The notes: generated by a model not told the origin, from the letters alone. A stretch of DNA of 64,000 nucleotides from Ancrocorticia sp047501485 (GCA_047501485.1 JAZDRN010000005.1:128743-192742); one strand, 5' to 3'; positions 42,758-52,225 are shown, counted from the first letter of the stretch. Numbers and translations: made by a program.

Positions 42758-45502
42758 GTGAGCTCGCCGAATGAATTGTCACCGCTGATCAATGGACAGC
42801 TTGGTCTGGTGCCAGATATTGACCCCGAAGAGACCCAGGAGTGGGTCGATTCACTCGATGACCTGATCGAGCACAGCGGTGGCCCGAGGGCACGTTACAT
42901 TCTCATGAGCATGGAGCGCCATGCTCGGCGCAAGCAGATCTACGTGCCGACCAATCTCGTGACCCCCTACATCAACACCATTCCCGTTGAGGATGAGCCG
43001 TTCTATCCCGGTGACGAAAAGCTGGAGCGCCAGTTCCGCCGTTGGGTGCGCTGGAATGCCGCCGTCCAGGTCACGCGCGCGCAGCGCCCCACCGTCGGCG
43101 TGGGCGGCCATATTTCGTCCTTCGCGGCGCAGGCCACCCTGTACGAGGTCGGCTACAACCACTTCTTCCGCGGAAAGAACCATCCCGGCGGCGGAGACCA
43201 GGTCTACTTCCAGGGTCACTCCTCCCCCGGCAACTACTCCCGCGCCTTCCTGGAGGGCCGCCTGTCCGAAGAGGACATGGATACCTTCCGTCAGCAGGCC
43301 TCCCGTCCCTCGGGCGGGCGCGGCCTGCCGTCCTACCCGCACCCGCGCCAGATGGCTGATTTCTGGGAGTTCCCCACCGTGTCCCTCGGGTTGGGACCGG
43401 CCGCAGCCATCTACCAGGCCTGGTACAACCGCTACCTCAGCGAGCGCGGCGTCAAGGACACCACGAACCAGCACGTCTGGGCCTTCATGGGCGACGGCGA
43501 GATGGACGAGGCCGAATCCCGCGGACTCCTGCAGCAGGCCGCTTCCCAGAACCTCGACAACCTGACCTTCGTCATCAACTGCAACCTGCAGCGTCTTGAC
43601 GGCCCCGTCCGCGGCAACGGCAAGATCATTCAGGAGCTGGAGGCCTTCTTCAAGGGTGCCGGCTGGAACGTCATCAAGGTCATCTGGGGACGCGAGTGGG
43701 ATCCGCTCCTGGAGGCGGACAAGGACCGCGCCCTCATCAACCTGATGAACACCACGCTGGACGGCGACTACCAGGGATACAAGGCCAACGACGGCGCCTA
43801 CGTGCGCGACGAGTTCTTCGGCCGCGATCCGCGCACCAAGGCGATGGTGGCCAACTGGACCGACGAGCAGATCTGGTCCCTCAAGCGCGGCGGCCACGAT
43901 TACCGCAAGGTGTACGCGGCCTACAAGGCGGCCATGGATCACAAGGGACAGCCCACCGTGATCCTCGCCCACACGGTCAAGGGCTACATGCTCGGCCGCA
44001 ACTTCGCTGGCAAGAACTCCACGCACCAGATGAAGAAGCTGACGGCAGCGGATCTCAAGCTGCTGCGCGACACTCTCCAGCTCCCGATCGACGATTCCCA
44101 GCTCGAAGATCCCTACGCGGCTCCCTACTTCAAGCCGGACGAGAAGGATCCGGCCATGGAGTACATGCTGGACAAGCGGGCCGCCCTCGGCGGTTACCTC
44201 CCCGAGCGGCGCAGCCACACGCAGGGGGTCACCCTTCCGGCGCAGAAGCACTTCGATTCGCTCAAGCCAGGTTCCGGCAAGCAGAAGGTCGCCACCACGA
44301 TGGCGCTGGTGCGCATGATCAAGGACATGATCAAGGACAAGGACTTCGGTTTCCGGGTTGTCCCGATCATCCCCGACGAGGCCCGCACATTCGGACTCGA
44401 CGCGCTCTTCCCCTCGGCGAAGATCTTCAACACGCTCGGCCAGCACTACACCGCGGTCGATCACGAGATGCTGCTGTCCTACAAGGAGTCGGAGAAGGGT
44501 CAGCTGCTGCACACGGGTATCACCGAGTCCGGTTCGGTCGCGGCCTTCCAGGCCGTGGGCACCTCCTACGCGACGCACGGCGTACCCATGGTTCCCTTCT
44601 ACATCTTCTACTCGATGTTCGGTTTCCAGCGCACAGGCGATCAGTTCTGGGCCGCCGCCGATCAACTCGCGCGCGGCTTCATCATCGGAGCCACCGCCGG
44701 ACGCACCACGCTGACCGGCGAGGGCCTCCAGCATCTCGACGGCCACTCCCCCGTGATCGCCTCGACCAACCCGGCCACGGTCATCTACGATCCCGGCTAC
44801 GCCTACGAGGTATCCCACATCGTCCAGGACGGCATCAAGCGCATGTACGGCGATGGCTCCGACGGGCGCGATCAGGACGTCATGTACTACCTGACCGTCT
44901 ACAACGAGCCGATCCATCAGCCCGCGGAGCCGGAGGACGTGGACGTCGAGGGAATCATCAAAGGCATCCACCGAATCGATACCGGAGAGGGAGACGGACC
45001 GCGCGTTCAGCTCCTCGCCTCCGGCGTGGGCCTGCCGTGGGCCGAGGAAGCCAAGCGTCTGCTGGCTCAGGATTGGGGCGTCCAGTCCGATGTGTGGTCG
45101 GTGACCTCGTGGTACGAGCTTCGCCGCGATGCGATCAAAGCCGACGACCACAACTTCCTCCATCCCGATCAGACCGCTCACGTCCCGTACCTGACGCAGA
45201 AGCTGCAGGGGGTCGAGGGCCCGTTCATCGCGACCTCCGACTACGAGCACCAGGTTCCGGACTCGATCCGTCAGTGGATCCCGGGTTCCTACTACACCCT
45301 CGGTGCGGACGGTTTCGGTTTCTCGGATACCCGTCCCGCTGCCCGCCGCGAGTTCAAGATCGACGCCGCCTCGATGGTGGTTCGTGCGCTGCAGGCTCTT
45401 GCCGACGAGAACAAGATCGATAGGGCTGTCATCAAGCAGGCCATCGACAAGTACGATCTGTTCAACGTCCGCGCCGCCGAGCCGGTTGTGGATGCGGAGT
45501 GA
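42758..45502 (+). CDS. aceE: Pyruvate dehydrogenase E1 component (homodimeric)
   Basis: A 914-residue thiamine-diphosphate enzyme that decarboxylates pyruvate and acetylates E2 in the pyruvate dehydrogenase complex. The TPP motif GDGEMDE followed by NLTFVINCNLQ is at about residues 246-280; the N-terminal substrate region (HISSFAAQATLYEVGYNHFF, GKNHPGGGDQVYFQGHSSPG) and the C-terminal transketolase domains follow. Length is typical of AceE. It starts at GTG after GAGGGAG. E2 and E3 genes are not in the window. A clear U-tract terminator follows, so it is likely monocistronic. Confidence 0.97.
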   Translation: MSSPNELSPLINGQLGLVPDIDPEETQEWVDSLDDLIEHSGGPRARYILMSMERHARRKQIYVPTNLVTPYINTIPVEDEPFYPGDEKLERQFRRWVRWNAAVQVTRAQRPTVGVGGHISSFAAQATLYEVGYNHFFRGKNHPGGGDQVYFQGHSSPGNYSRAFLEGRLSEEDMDTFRQQASRPSGGRGLPSYPHPRQMADFWEFPTVSLGLGPAAAIYQAWYNRYLSERGVKDTTNQHVWAFMGDGEMDEAESRGLLQQAASQNLDNLTFVINCNLQRLDGPVRGNGKIIQELEAFFKGAGWNVIKVIWGREWDPLLEADKDRALINLMNTTLDGDYQGYKANDGAYVRDEFFGRDPRTKAMVANWTDEQIWSLKRGGHDYRKVYAAYKAAMDHKGQPTVILAHTVKGYMLGRNFAGKNSTHQMKKLTAADLKLLRDTLQLPIDDSQLEDPYAAPYFKPDEKDPAMEYMLDKRAALGGYLPERRSHTQGVTLPAQKHFDSLKPGSGKQKVATTMALVRMIKDMIKDKDFGFRVVPIIPDEARTFGLDALFPSAKIFNTLGQHYTAVDHEMLLSYKESEKGQLLHTGITESGSVAAFQAVGTSYATHGVPMVPFYIFYSMFGFQRTGDQFWAAADQLARGFIIGATAGRTTLTGEGLQHLDGHSPVIASTNPATVIYDPGYAYEVSHIVQDGIKRMYGDGSDGRDQDVMYYLTVYNEPIHQPAEPEDVDVEGIIKGIHRIDTGEGDGPRVQLLASGVGLPWAEEAKRLLAQDWGVQSDVWSVTSWYELRRDAIKADDHNFLHPDQTAHVPYLTQKLQGVEGPFIATSDYEHQVPDSIRQWIPGSYYTLGADGFGFSDTRPAARREFKIDAASMVVRALQALADENKIDRAVIKQAIDKYDLFNVRAAEPVVDAE

Positions 45503-45534
45503 CGAAGATCCAGTACTGATCGATCGCTACTGAC

Positions 45535-45577
45535 AGGAGACGGGCATCGGCTTTGAAGCGGAGCCCGTCTCCTTTTT
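45535..45577 (+). terminator. Rho-independent terminator after aceE
   Basis: GGAGACGGGC (45536-45545) pairs with GCCCGTCTCC (45563-45572) and is followed directly by TTTTT. It closes the aceE transcript 32 bases after the stop codon. Confidence 0.88.
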
Positions 45578-45731
45578 CCTGCCGATCCGCGACGACGTCG
45601 GCACTCGACCGGGTTCTTCGACAGCATCAGCTCATTGACGGCGTCAGTTCATGGGCGACGCCGGCTCGTTGTCCCGTCGTCGTCGACCCGGTTTTCCTCC
45701 GATTCCGAACGGACAAGGCCAACGCGGAAAG

Positions 45732-46367
45732 CTAACGCGAGAGAAGCACCCGTTCCAACTCCCCTGGCGTCTCCACCGTCCTCCAAGCCCGCGCATACTC
45801 GTGCTGCGGCGCTTCGCCCCACAGGACGAGGACCGTTTCCAGGCCATTGGCGGCGGCACCCTCGATATCGTGAATGCGGTCGCCCACCATGATGGCATCC
45901 TCGGTGTCGATTCCTAGCTCTCTGAGGCCGCTCAAGGCATCTTCCACCCTGTGCTTCTTCTTGCCCCGCGGATCGGCCTCCTGGCTACCGCAGATGACCT
46001 TGAAACGCTCCTCGATCCCCAGGTGCCGAATGAGCAGCAACGCGGCGTCCCGGCGCTTCGACGTCGCCACGGCCATCGGCACACCCGCCGTGTCGAGCCG
46101 TTCGAGCATCTCTGCCACGCCGGGAAACAGCATGGTGCCGTACATGCGCTCGAAGTAGTGACGCCGATAGGTGTCGATGTAGCGCTGCGGGTCCTCCGCG
46201 CCGAGATGGGCGAAGGTCTCTTCCAAGGGCGGCCCGATGAAGGGTTTGAAGAACTCCGGCGGGTAGTCGCGGCCCTGCTCCTCCTTCAAGGTGAGCATGA
46301 AGCAATCGGTGATGATGGGGCCGGAATCGGACAGGGTGCCGTCGAAATCGAAAAGGACTGGCTTCAC
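45732..46367 (-). CDS. HAD-family phosphatase (Gph-like)
   Basis: A 211-residue hydrolase resembling phosphoglycolate phosphatase and pyrophosphatase-type HAD enzymes. Motif I FDFDGTLSDS (about residues 6-15), motif II AVATSKR, motif III Lys in GKKKHR, and motif IV IMVGDRIHD are all present, with the helical cap containing FIGPPLEET. It begins at GTG 46367, whose GTGA overlaps the stop of the Sua5/YciO-type gene, so the two are translationally coupled. Substrate not certain. Confidence 0.88.
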   Translation of the reverse strand: MKPVLFDFDGTLSDSGPIITDCFMLTLKEEQGRDYPPEFFKPFIGPPLEETFAHLGAEDPQRYIDTYRRHYFERMYGTMLFPGVAEMLERLDTAGVPMAVATSKRRDAALLLIRHLGIEERFKVICGSQEADPRGKKKHRVEDALSGLRELGIDTEDAIMVGDRIHDIEGAAANGLETVLVLWGEAPQHEYARAWRTVETPGELERVLLSR

Positions 46368-46981
46368 AGGGCGATTCCCGAGACGTCGCCCGCACCCTCC
46401 CGAGATATCTTGCGCTTGACGAGGTTGACCACGGAGGTCGGCCCGTCTTCGCCGCACGGTCCTTCGACGACGATATCGACGACGCCGCCCAGTTCATCAT
46501 TGACCTCCCAGCCCTCGGTGAGGGGCTCGTCCTGGCCGGGAAGGATGAGCGAGGAAGCCAGCAACGGCTCTCCCATCGCCCCCACAAGCGCCTGGGTGAT
46601 CCTGTGGTCGGGGATGCGCACGCCGACGGTGTGCTTCTTCGGGTTCATCGTGCGCCGAGGTACCTCCTTCGTCCCCTTGAGAATGAAGGTGTAGGGGCCA
46701 GGGGTGAGCGATTTGATGAGCCGGAAATCGGAGTTATCGACGATGACGAACTGCCCCAGCTGCGCGAAGTTGTGGCACAGCATCGTGAAGTGGTGCTTGT
46801 CCCCCACCTGCCGGAGGGTGCGGATACGGTCCAACCCCTCTTTGTTGTCCAGGCAGCAGACGAGCGCATAACCAGAATCGGTGGGTATGGCAGCCACATC
46901 GCCCTGCCTGAGTCGGTCCACCACCTTGTCAACCAGCCGGGCCTGAGGATCTACGGGATGGATCTCGACATAGCTTGCCAT
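46364..46981 (-). CDS. Sua5/YciO-family threonylcarbamoyladenylate synthase-like protein
   Basis: A 205-residue protein of the YrdC/Sua5 fold. Features are GDVAAIPTDSGYALVCCLDN (about 28-47), KHHFTMLCHN, LTPGPYTFILKGT and TVGVRIPDH. The pattern is nearer the YciO subgroup than TsaC; TsaC makes the threonylcarbamoyl-AMP needed for t6A in tRNA, while YciO activity is weaker or different. The start at ATG 46981 follows GAGGAG with good spacing. It is the middle of a three-gene unit, after a hypothetical TPR-like gene and before the HAD phosphatase. Confidence 0.85.
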   Translation of the reverse strand: MASYVEIHPVDPQARLVDKVVDRLRQGDVAAIPTDSGYALVCCLDNKEGLDRIRTLRQVGDKHHFTMLCHNFAQLGQFVIVDNSDFRLIKSLTPGPYTFILKGTKEVPRRTMNPKKHTVGVRIPDHRITQALVGAMGEPLLASSLILPGQDEPLTEGWEVNDELGGVVDIVVEGPCGEDGPTSVVNLVKRKISREGAGDVSGIAL

Positions 46982-46983
46982 TG

Positions 46984-47601
46984 TCACTCCTCGAAATAGC
47001 TGATGGTGGAGCGCAACGACTCGATCTCGTCGCTGTGCCCGCGGGTTGGCAACTTGGACAGAAACTCTTTCGCCTCGGCGACCCGGCCCGCTTCGAGAGC
47101 GGCGCGCACCAACTGTTCGCCGACGTCGAAGACCTGATCCTCGGGGCGCCAGCGCCCCAATCCGAGGCCGATCCCGGCACTGGGCAGTCCGGCCTCGCGC
47201 AACACCCTGATCCCGGCGGCCAGGGCCTGACCGGAGGAATCGCGATCGGCGGCCACCGACAGCCGCCGCAGGGCCGTCTCGCGGTCTGAATCCACGGAGA
47301 GGCGGGCCAGCGCCACCAGCGGGTACCAGGCATCCGGCGAAGCGCCGATCTCCTCAGAGAGTGCCCACAGTGCCAGATCCGCAGTAAACTCGATGGAACC
47401 GGTGGTATCCGCTCGCAGCGGGTCCGACGGTTCGCTCTGCTCGTACACGTCACGCACGATCTGAGCGAGCTCCTCGAAAGAGGCGATATCGTTCGGGTCC
47501 TCCGCGAGGCGTTGGCGCAACACCTCGGCGCGCGTGAAGCGCGAATCGAGGGAAACGTCCGATTGTCTAAGTAGTCGGTGCATGATGTCGAGGAAGGCCA
47601 T
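46984..47601 (-). CDS. Hypothetical helical repeat protein
   Basis: A 205-residue soluble protein rich in Ala, Leu, Glu and Arg, with a helix-turn-helix-repeat feel like TPR proteins (LARLSVDSDRETALRRLSVA, AGRVAEAKEFLSKLPTRG). Family not recognised. The stop codon lies inside the ribosome binding region of the following Sua5/YciO-type gene, so the three minus-strand genes form one operon. It is divergent from the small gene at 47636. Confidence 0.65.
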   Translation of the reverse strand: MAFLDIMHRLLRQSDVSLDSRFTRAEVLRQRLAEDPNDIASFEELAQIVRDVYEQSEPSDPLRADTTGSIEFTADLALWALSEEIGASPDAWYPLVALARLSVDSDRETALRRLSVAADRDSSGQALAAGIRVLREAGLPSAGIGLGLGRWRPEDQVFDVGEQLVRAALEAGRVAEAKEFLSKLPTRGHSDEIESLRSTISYFEE

Positions 47602-47635
47602 ACCCTGAGCCTATCCAATTGTGAACGGAGATGTT

Positions 47636-47836
47636 ATGGAGACAAAGGATCCTATTCAAGCGGCACAGGAGGCTCTGGCCTTCGAGGGCTACGAAAACGT
47701 GTCAGCCGACTTCGATCTTGCCCGAGTTGACGCCGTTACGCGCTGGGTAGCCGCCGTGGCCATGGAGAAAGCACTCGGGCAGAAATTCACCGACGAGCGC
47801 ATCCAGGAAGCTGGCACGCTGGCAGATCTGCTCTGA
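47636..47836 (+). CDS. Small hypothetical protein
   Basis: A 66-residue helical protein (METKDPIQAAQEALAFEGYE at the start, then LGQKFTDERIQEAGTLADLL at the end). ACGGAG six bases before the ATG fixes the start; an upstream GTG in the same frame would put the ribosome site inside the gene. The end loosely recalls acyl-carrier-type sequences but the DSL phosphopantetheine motif is absent. Function unknown. Confidence 0.6.
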   Translation: METKDPIQAAQEALAFEGYENVSADFDLARVDAVTRWVAAVAMEKALGQKFTDERIQEAGTLADLL

Positions 47837-47925
47837 TCCCCGCATCCCGCTAGTAGCGGCATCCGCCTGCTACGGAGATCCTTGACCTACCCGTACGGGG
47901 TTCACCACCGAACATGAAGGGTTCG

Positions 47926-48432
47926 CTAACCCACCCTGTGGAGCCAGCGAACCGGAGCTCCAGCACCGGCGTAGCGGAAGGGCTCCAGCTCGTCGTCCCA
48001 AGCCTGGCCCAGTGCCACGTCGAGCAGCGCCTGCAGTTCTCCGGGGTCTCCCTGCGAACGTTCGATGGCAGAGCGGATCCGGTTCTCAGGGACGACGACG
48101 TTGCCCGCCAGATCCGTTTGCGCGTAGAAGACCCCGAGCCCGGGCGTGAAGGACCAACGCCCTCCCTCGCTGACCGGGGTCGGATCCTCGGTTATCTCGT
48201 AACGCAGGTGCTCCCAGCCCTTGATGGCCGAGGCGAGCATCGCTCCCATGCCGCTCTCACCCGTCCAGGAGAACTCTGCGCGATTCATACCTGCCTGAGC
48301 CGGCTGGCCCGTCCACTCGAAATGGACTTGATATCCGAGCACACTTGAGACCGCCCATTCGACATGAGTCTGAACAGGCGGCGTCACAGAGTGAATGAAG
48401 ATGACACCACGGGTGGCGTATTTAGTGCTCAT
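47926..48432 (-). CDS. DUF3145 family protein
   Basis: A 168-residue actinobacterial conserved protein. Matching features are ATRGVIFIHSVTPPVQTHVE at the N-terminus, VLGYQVHFEWTGQPAQ, LRYEITEDPTP and ALGQAWDDELEPFRYAGAG. No membrane helix or signal. Its biochemical role is unestablished as far as I know. It is preceded by a GC-rich leader and stands as a single gene before the peptide deformylase pair. Confidence 0.85.
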   Translation of the reverse strand: MSTKYATRGVIFIHSVTPPVQTHVEWAVSSVLGYQVHFEWTGQPAQAGMNRAEFSWTGESGMGAMLASAIKGWEHLRYEITEDPTPVSEGGRWSFTPGLGVFYAQTDLAGNVVVPENRIRSAIERSQGDPGELQALLDVALGQAWDDELEPFRYAGAGAPVRWLHRVG

Positions 48433-48531
48433 TGCGGTCTCCTGCGGGTGGGTAACTTTCCCCTTGTCACCCCGTGTCGCAGGACACTATTACTTTGCCA
48501 TAGGTTTACTCGGATTGCCAGTGGTAACCGC

Positions 48532-49011
48532 CTAGGAGGCGAAAGCCTCGACGGCAGCAGCTCGTTCCTCGCCCTCCAACACGTTGAGGTACAGCTGGCC
48601 CTCGAGGTGACCGACCTCGTGCTGAATGCAGCGAGCCAGACGCCCGGTCCCCTCCACCACCTTGGGGTTTCCCTCCAGGTCGATGCCCTCCGCACGAGCG
48701 TATTGCGCGCGCGGCGCGGCGAAACTGAAACCGGGAACCGAGAGGCAGCCCTCCGGAACCCGTTGCAGCTCTTCTGACACCTCGACGATCACCGGGTTGA
48801 GGATGTAATCAACCGCGTCGCCGATGTGCCACGAGAAGGCTCGCAGTGACACACCTATCTGGTTGGCCGCCAGGCCGGTACGGCCGGGATCGTTCACATT
48901 CTCCAACAGGTCCTCGACCAGCTGACGCACCTGTGCGGTGACCTCTCGGATCTCCTCGCAACGGATGCTCAGGATCGGATCGCCGATCAACCGTAGTTCG
49001 CGTGCGGTCAT
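48532..49011 (-). CDS. def: Peptide deformylase, second tandem copy
   Basis: A 159-residue enzyme removing the formyl group from nascent N-terminal methionine. The three motifs are GLAANQIG, EGCLSVPG (metal Cys) and QHEVGHLEG (two metal His and the catalytic Glu). Most deformylases have QHExDHLxG; here Gly replaces that Asp. It starts at ATG 49011, seven bases after the upstream deformylase stop. The two proteins share about half their residues and arose by duplication, and actinonin-type resistance or different substrate range is a possible reason. Confidence 0.93.
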   Translation of the reverse strand: MTARELRLIGDPILSIRCEEIREVTAQVRQLVEDLLENVNDPGRTGLAANQIGVSLRAFSWHIGDAVDYILNPVIVEVSEELQRVPEGCLSVPGFSFAAPRAQYARAEGIDLEGNPKVVEGTGRLARCIQHEVGHLEGQLYLNVLEGEERAAAVEAFAS

Positions 49012-49018
49012 CGCTCGC

Positions 49019-49504
49019 TCACAGATCGCGGATAGCGCGCATCGCCTCTTTACGCACCGAGCGCTCGAGACGATCGATGTACAGATGCCCGTCGAGGTGA
49101 TCGACTTCATGCTGAATGCAGCGGCCCAGCAAGGCCTCACCTTCCACGACCTTCTTCTTGCCGTCCAGATCGATCCCCTCGGCGCGCGCATACCAGGCAC
49201 GCTTCGTCGGGAACCACAGCTCGGGCACTGACAGACACCCCTCGTCACCATCTTGGAATCTGTCCTCGGACAGCTCCACGATAACGGGGTTCAGGATGTA
49301 GTCGATGTCACCATCGATATTCCACGAGAAAGCACGGAGGGAGACGCCGATCTGGTTGGCTGCAAGTCCGGCGCGCCCCTCGTCGTCGACGTTCTCCAAC
49401 AGATCCTCGACCAAACTACGGACGCCGGGAGTGATCTCCTTGATGGGTGCACAGGGGGTGCGGAGAACCGGATCTCCCACAATACGAATCTCGCGAAAAG
49501 CCAT
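49019..49504 (-). CDS. def: Peptide deformylase, first tandem copy
   Basis: A 161-residue peptide deformylase with the standard motifs GLAANQIG, EGCLSVPE and QHEVDHLDG, including the canonical Asp missing from its neighbour. It is the upstream gene of the tandem pair, and probably the housekeeping copy, though that is inferred from its canonical motif only. The ATG at 49504 opens MAFREIRIVGDPVL. No formyltransferase gene is adjacent. Confidence 0.94.
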   Translation of the reverse strand: MAFREIRIVGDPVLRTPCAPIKEITPGVRSLVEDLLENVDDEGRAGLAANQIGVSLRAFSWNIDGDIDYILNPVIVELSEDRFQDGDEGCLSVPELWFPTKRAWYARAEGIDLDGKKKVVEGEALLGRCIQHEVDHLDGHLYIDRLERSVRKEAMRAIRDL

Positions 49505-49639
49505 GAAGAGATTGTCTCACACCGAAAGGGTGCCGAGTAGCGAGACGACTGGGACCACACGTGTCCCTCACCCCGGCGATATCGGTCTCGCGTCAGCCTT
49601 GGTGTATCCTCTGCGGAGCATGAGGACTCGGATATGGAA

Positions 49640-49665
49640 AAGGCCCGGGATGAATCCCGGGCCTT
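49640..49665 (-). terminator. Terminator after tRNA-Asn
   Basis: AAGGCCCGGGA (49640-49650) pairs with TCCCGGGCCTT (49655-49665) around a 4-base loop. On the minus strand it lies two bases after the encoded CCA and continues into TTTTCC, a short U-tract. Confidence 0.85.
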
Positions 49666-49667
49666 CG

Positions 49668-49742
<75 letters not shown>

Positions 49743-49842
49743 ATGGCAACGGATAAAACAATAGCAGAGTTTGACGGCGGCGCAAATTCGGGCCGGGAGG
49801 CCGATCCTCCGCGCGCAAAGCCAGGCCTCGGGCCCGTCTCCG

Positions 49843-50346
49843 CTACTCTGAAATCCCCGTCACGTCGCGCAAAGAAGCCTCAAGTTCCTCGACTCGCTCC
49901 TCGTCTGCGGGACCCGTCATCCCGTCGATGATGACCTGTGTGAAGAGACTCTCATCGTCCGTGCGCCTCACCAGCCCGCGAGCGCGAGCTCCCGACGGCA
50001 GTGCCGCGTGCTCCTGGTAGACGATGGAGCGATCGACCCGCTCGCGTATGACGAAGGCGATCTTCTGCTTGTCGCCTTCCACGAGGGTCACGACGAGCGG
50101 TGCGGATCCGTCCACGAAAGTGAATTCGATCTTTCGGGTGCCCTCGTTCCAGCTGGCGCCCTCGAAATCGGACCACGGATGGCTGATCGGCTCGGGGGCA
50201 TTCTGCTCATCGGCTGCCGATTCGCCGACCAGCACGACTCGGTCCGGAAAGGCGACTATCCAGCCGCCTTCCTGCAGCGGAGCGAAGTCTATTCGATGGC
50301 CTTCGAGTGCCGCGACGGCCTCCGGGGCTTTTCTTCTTCCAAACAT
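49843..50346 (-). CDS. Hypothetical conserved actinobacterial protein
   Basis: A 167-residue soluble protein. It begins MFGRRKAPEAV, then LEGHRIDFAPLQEGGWIVAF, WSDFEGASWNEGTRKIEFTF, and a C-terminal region with DDESLFTQVIIDG and a helical tail. The layout (short strands repeated, then helix) suggests a small beta-rich domain, but I cannot name it. The ATG at 50346 overlaps the stop of the upstream membrane gene, so the two are coupled; GTG 50349 is an alternative start. Confidence 0.7.
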   Translation of the reverse strand: MFGRRKAPEAVAALEGHRIDFAPLQEGGWIVAFPDRVVLVGESAADEQNAPEPISHPWSDFEGASWNEGTRKIEFTFVDGSAPLVVTLVEGDKQKIAFVIRERVDRSIVYQEHAALPSGARARGLVRRTDDESLFTQVIIDGMTGPADEERVEELEASLRDVTGISE

Positions 50347-50678
50347 CACGCACTCACCTCATCGATATCGGTTTCCCCATCGGTACCTGCCGAAGGCATG
50401 TGCAGGACGACGGCGTTCTGCGCCGCCGGGGCCGAATCCGATCCTCCGCCAGCGATGTGCCTGCCCGCGAGGAAGCCCAGCACCATGAGCACGATCCCCG
50501 CCACCACCATGACGATCAGACGCTTCTTTTGAACCGCCTGCATATAAGCGATGTCCTCCGGGCTCAACCCAGAGGAGTTCTCTGGCGCCGATTCCGCCGG
50601 TGCTGCCGATTCCGCCACCCGATCCGATTCAGCACCCGCGTCTTGTGCCGGTTCCATGGGAAGCTCCCCCTGTGCCAT
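50346..50678 (-). CDS. Small single-pass membrane protein
   Basis: A 110-residue protein. A Glu/Ala/Pro-rich cytoplasmic head (about 1-50) with SSGLSPEDIAYMQAVQKKR precedes one membrane helix (about residues 53-72, VMVVAGIVLMVLGFLAG) and a short outer tail. The start MAQGELPMEP follows GGAGGG. Family not recognised. It is translationally coupled to the next gene and both lie upstream of, and divergent from, the FemX-like gene. Confidence 0.65.
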   Translation of the reverse strand: MAQGELPMEPAQDAGAESDRVAESAAPAESAPENSSGLSPEDIAYMQAVQKKRLIVMVVAGIVLMVLGFLAGRHIAGGGSDSAPAAQNAVVLHMPSAGTDGETDIDEVSA

Positions 50679-50870
50679 CTGGCCCTCCGTTCGGTGTCTG
50701 TCTCCAGCGTACCGGCAGGGCGTCATAGAAGTGATACTCGCACCTGCGTGCAGCGAAAAGCCTCGTCAATACGATGGCTTGGCCAAGGCCACCCGGGGCA
50801 CTTGAAAATATACGTCTCCCGGGGGACAAAACGGCGCCAAACCGCGCAAGAAGCGGCCTAGGGTTGAGCT

Positions 50871-52132
50871 ATGCGATTTGTACGTCTCACCGCCGATGCT
50901 TACGCAGCATTCATGCGCTCCGCCGAGCGCCAGTTCGTTCCCCAGATGCCGGAGTACGGCATCGCCCGCCGGGCTGGAGGGCATAGAGTCGAGTTCGTCG
51001 GCGTGGTCGAGGGCCCCACGCGCGAGTCGGAGAAGGTCATCGGTGCCGGGCTTCTTCTCTTCCAACCGTGGAAGAAGTTCTTCCAGCGCGGCCTGATGAA
51101 CTACGGCCCCACGTTGGAGTGGGAGGACTCCGAGCTCGTCGCGTTCTTCTTCGCCGAACTCAAGCGGTTCCTCCGGCGCAACCATCCACGGGTGCTGTCT
51201 GTTCGCATCTGCCCGCTGGTGCACAAGAATCACTACGAGGACATCGCACTCATCGAGGAAGCCGCCCTGGGCAAGGAGGTGGACATTCAGCTCCGGTCCC
51301 TGGGCATGACCCGCATCGACAAGGAGTTCTACGACCAGCCGGACATCCAGATCCGCTACGTCTACACCAAGGACATAGCCGGCATGAGCTTCGAGGAGGC
51401 TACGGCGACGCTGAGCAAGGGGCTGCGGCGCCGGTTCCACAACGAGGGACGATACGGGGTCGAGGTTCGCTTCCTACCGCCCGAGCGGTTCGATGTCTTC
51501 GACGAGCTCCACGAGTCGACGGCGGCACGCACGACGATGTCCTGTATCACCAATTCGTCTGAGAACCTGTACCGCAACCTCATGAAGGAGCTGGGGCCCG
51601 AACGGGCCTTTCTGTGCGTCGCCTACCTCTCCCCCGTACGCTACCTGGAGCAGATCCGCACCGAACGTGCCGAGTTGAACGAGCGTCTGAGTGCTCTTGC
51701 CGCTCGCAGACCCACCAAGGCACGCGACCGAGAGATCGAGCAAGTGAGCAAACGAGTGGAGCTGCTCGACTCTCAGGAGGTCACCGCACAGGAGACGCTC
51801 GAGGAGTACGGTGACGACATCCCGTTCAACAGCGCCCTGTCCTTCGTCGCAGGCAAGAGGAGATCATCCTCCTGCTGGGCGGTATGGACAAGCGTTTCTC
51901 GTCTTATGCTCGCGACTACCCGGTGGAACGGGCGATGTTCAAACTGGCCTGCGATATGGGCCTGGAAGTCTACAACACCTTCGGTATCTCCGGGGTCTTC
52001 GACGAGACGGCGGTGGACGCACCCGTCCTGGCCTTCAAACGCTGGCTCAATGGCAACGTGGAGGAATTCATCGGCACCTATGTGCTCCCGATGCACCCGC
52101 ACGTGGCGTCACGGCTGGGAGCCATCTCCTAG
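50871..52132 (+). pseudogene. FemX/MurM-like peptidoglycan bridge enzyme, frameshifted
   Basis: Restored, this encodes about 420 residues of a FemABX-family aminoacyltransferase, which adds an amino acid from aminoacyl-tRNA to the lipid II stem peptide. The first part shows RQFVPQMPEYG, QPWKKFFQRGLMNYGP and a charged helical arm (ERAELNERLSALAARRPTKA). After SALSFVAG, near 51855-51860, one base is missing: the downstream frame EEIILLLGGMDKRFSSY through NTFGISGVFD, WLNGNVEEFIGTY and GAIS is intact. The unrestored frame runs on to 52274 as noise. Its paralogue at 52271-53539 is intact. Real inactivation or a sequence error are both possible. Confidence 0.85.
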
Positions 52133-52184
52133 CAGGCGCTCCTCCTTTCGGAAGCCAGCGGCTTTCTCGAGGCGACGGCTTTCG

Positions 52185-52225
52185 AGACGACGGCGACCGC
52201 GGAAGATGACCGGAGTCGCCGTCGT
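52185..52225. terminator. Stem-loop between convergent FemX genes
   Basis: GACGACGGCGAC (52185-52196) and GTCGCCGTCGTC (52214-52225) pair perfectly around a 17-base loop. It lies between the ends of the two convergent FemX-like genes and may terminate both. No U-tract is present. Confidence 0.65.

Noticed and set aside
42851..45250. 799-codon open frame opposite aceE
   Set aside because: High-GC antisense shadow; aceE is supported by strong motifs, ribosome site and terminator.
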